A DNA stretch of 64,000 bases from Berberis thunbergii (Eukaryota > Streptophyta > Magnoliopsida > Ranunculales > Berberidaceae): assembly GCA_003290165.1 (NCBI GenBank), contig QNQO01001162.1, positions 1-64,000 on the forward strand, written 5' to 3'. Below are positions 62,831-64,000 of this stretch, piece by piece. A model generated the notes under the pieces. It saw only the letters and a list, made by a program, of their open reading frames with translations. It was not told the origin of the DNA and ran no database searches. Position 1 is the first letter of the stretch; each line of letters starts with the position of its first letter. A program made the position numbers and the translations under genes.

Positions 62831-64000
62831 TGTCACGCTCCAATTTTCAAAGAAAACGAAAATCCCAAAATTCACGTAGGATTATCCGTTTTTCCGAGAG
62901 TCGGGATATGAATTTTCATTCACAAAAAATAACAGTTGACATCCACGAGAAATAATCAATTGCACAATTTACCAAATATAGGGAAAATAAAACAACTGAT
63001 CTGAAAGACCATCAAATGGAAGAAAATTTTAAAACTCGTAGAGCCAACGCTAACAAGTTCAACAATTTACGAATGTATCTCTCCCAGAAAATAATAAATA
63101 ACTCCGAGTTCAAATTACAAGAATTAAACTGACACCTACAAATAAAAATGATCTAATCTTTCGAACACGCGCAACTCCCAGCAATGCTCGTCATGTATGG
63201 TACGGAATGCTCTAAGCCCGTCTGAGATTACTATATCCTAAAAATAAGCTAGTTGGCTACATTTTCGAAGGAATGTACCAAGAAACCAAAACCCACTTGG
63301 GTCAGCAATAAAGCTGGTGTGAAATCTCTTTATTCCCCAAAAATCAATAAAGAAAATTACGAGATATAACCGAAAAAATAGTACGATAAAGAAATAAAAA
63401 AACAAACGGGTAGTTCCTCCACGAGGCATTCCTATCTTAATTCTAATAAGTAAATATGCACTTACTTGTACTTACTAGATGGAAGTTGACTATGGCAAGT
63501 CTAACCTGCAGAAATATTAGTGGACTTGCCATCCTGCATGAAAAAGGATTAAAAACAATATAAACGTAGTTTATTTATTTTTATTTGAATTTGATTCATC
63601 TTTTTAACGGAATGATCACTTAGACGATACCACATTCGCACCATCTCCATGCCGAACATACATGCCCGTATGCCTCTCTCATATAAAGGAGGACTACTCC
63701 GTTATCCACGCCCAAGTGGGAACATCACATACAGGCATACATCGCGGATACTTCTGACTATATGAGTACCAAAAGCCACCATTGGGCTATCAATGCGCAT
63801 GAACTCACGTCACATTTTTTACGGATAAATATCAAAGCCTATTTTAGGCATAACAATTCACCTCATTTTCGCAAGACTAACCCAAAGGTTATTTTAGTTT
63901 CTCTAGTAAGAAATGAGTGCTCCAACTCCGCAAGACGACCCGCATGTCATTTAGTTTCTCTAGTAAGAGAGGGAAAACAATAAACAAAAGAGGTGTGGTA
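62831..64000 (-). mobile_element. 3' end of a Ty3/gypsy-type LTR, runs off the window
   Basis: On the minus strand the element ends GGAGCGTGACA at 62831, with GGAAC (62826-62830) as the expected target duplication partner. From there to 64000 it matches the solo LTR at about 6180-7205 in order, including ACACCAGCTTTATTGCTGAC and CCGTATGCTTCTCTCATA-like text. Its 5' LTR end or internal region lies outside the window. ORFs here, such as 63762-63983, are LTR sequence. Confidence 0.88.

Overview
This window is nuclear DNA of a eudicot plant. The genes are interrupted by GT-AG introns, the intergenic and intronic DNA is AT-rich, and plant transposons are nested inside one another. I cannot name the species. 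Six gene loci of known plant families can be assembled exon by exon, and almost everything else is transposon or decayed repeat. I saw no rRNA, tRNA gene, CRISPR array or bacterial-style operon.

Layout. (1) 461-8203, minus: a six-exon caleosin (lipid-droplet peroxygenase). Its second intron holds a 4.5 kb solo LTR, which contains a Tourist-like MITE and a fragment of a succinyl-CoA ligase alpha gene. (2) 8.5-17.2 kb: repeats only, including two related hAT-like elements. The larger one holds a gutted Ty3/gypsy chromovirus with two 479-bp LTRs. (3) 19469-23600, plus: a seven-exon PHR1-type MYB-CC phosphate-starvation regulator with a long 5' leader region. (4) 25.0-33.4 kb: a decayed tandem copy of the PHR and GMC-oxidoreductase pair. 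A C-terminal GMC scrap lies at 25.1-25.5 kb. A two-exon PHR relic at 25.6-30.5 kb is split by a 3.1 kb LTR insertion. A broken HOTHEAD/mandelonitrile-lyase-like GMC gene lies at 31460-33402, minus. (5) 33925-47363, plus: PEX12, ten exons, divergent from the GMC gene, with a small LTR (TRIM-like) element in intron 4 and a large inverted-repeat element in intron 8. (6) 50496-61209, plus: eIF(iso)4E, five exons giving 211 residues, whose third intron is 9.4 kb because of LINE, Copia-like and other insertions. (7) 62416-62830, minus: a PGR5 fragment with an in-frame stop, cut off by an LTR that runs off the window end.

The genes are unrelated housekeeping or stress functions: lipid droplets, phosphate signalling, peroxisome import, translation initiation and photosynthetic cyclic electron flow. 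Nothing suggests they act as one system. The value of the window is in dated-by-nesting transposon layers, where many target-site duplications (TSDs) can be read directly, and in a few frame breaks. The caleosin exon 3 breaks are insertion-only and mostly homopolymer expansions, which points to assembly noise rather than gene death. I found no convincing previously undescribed biological system.
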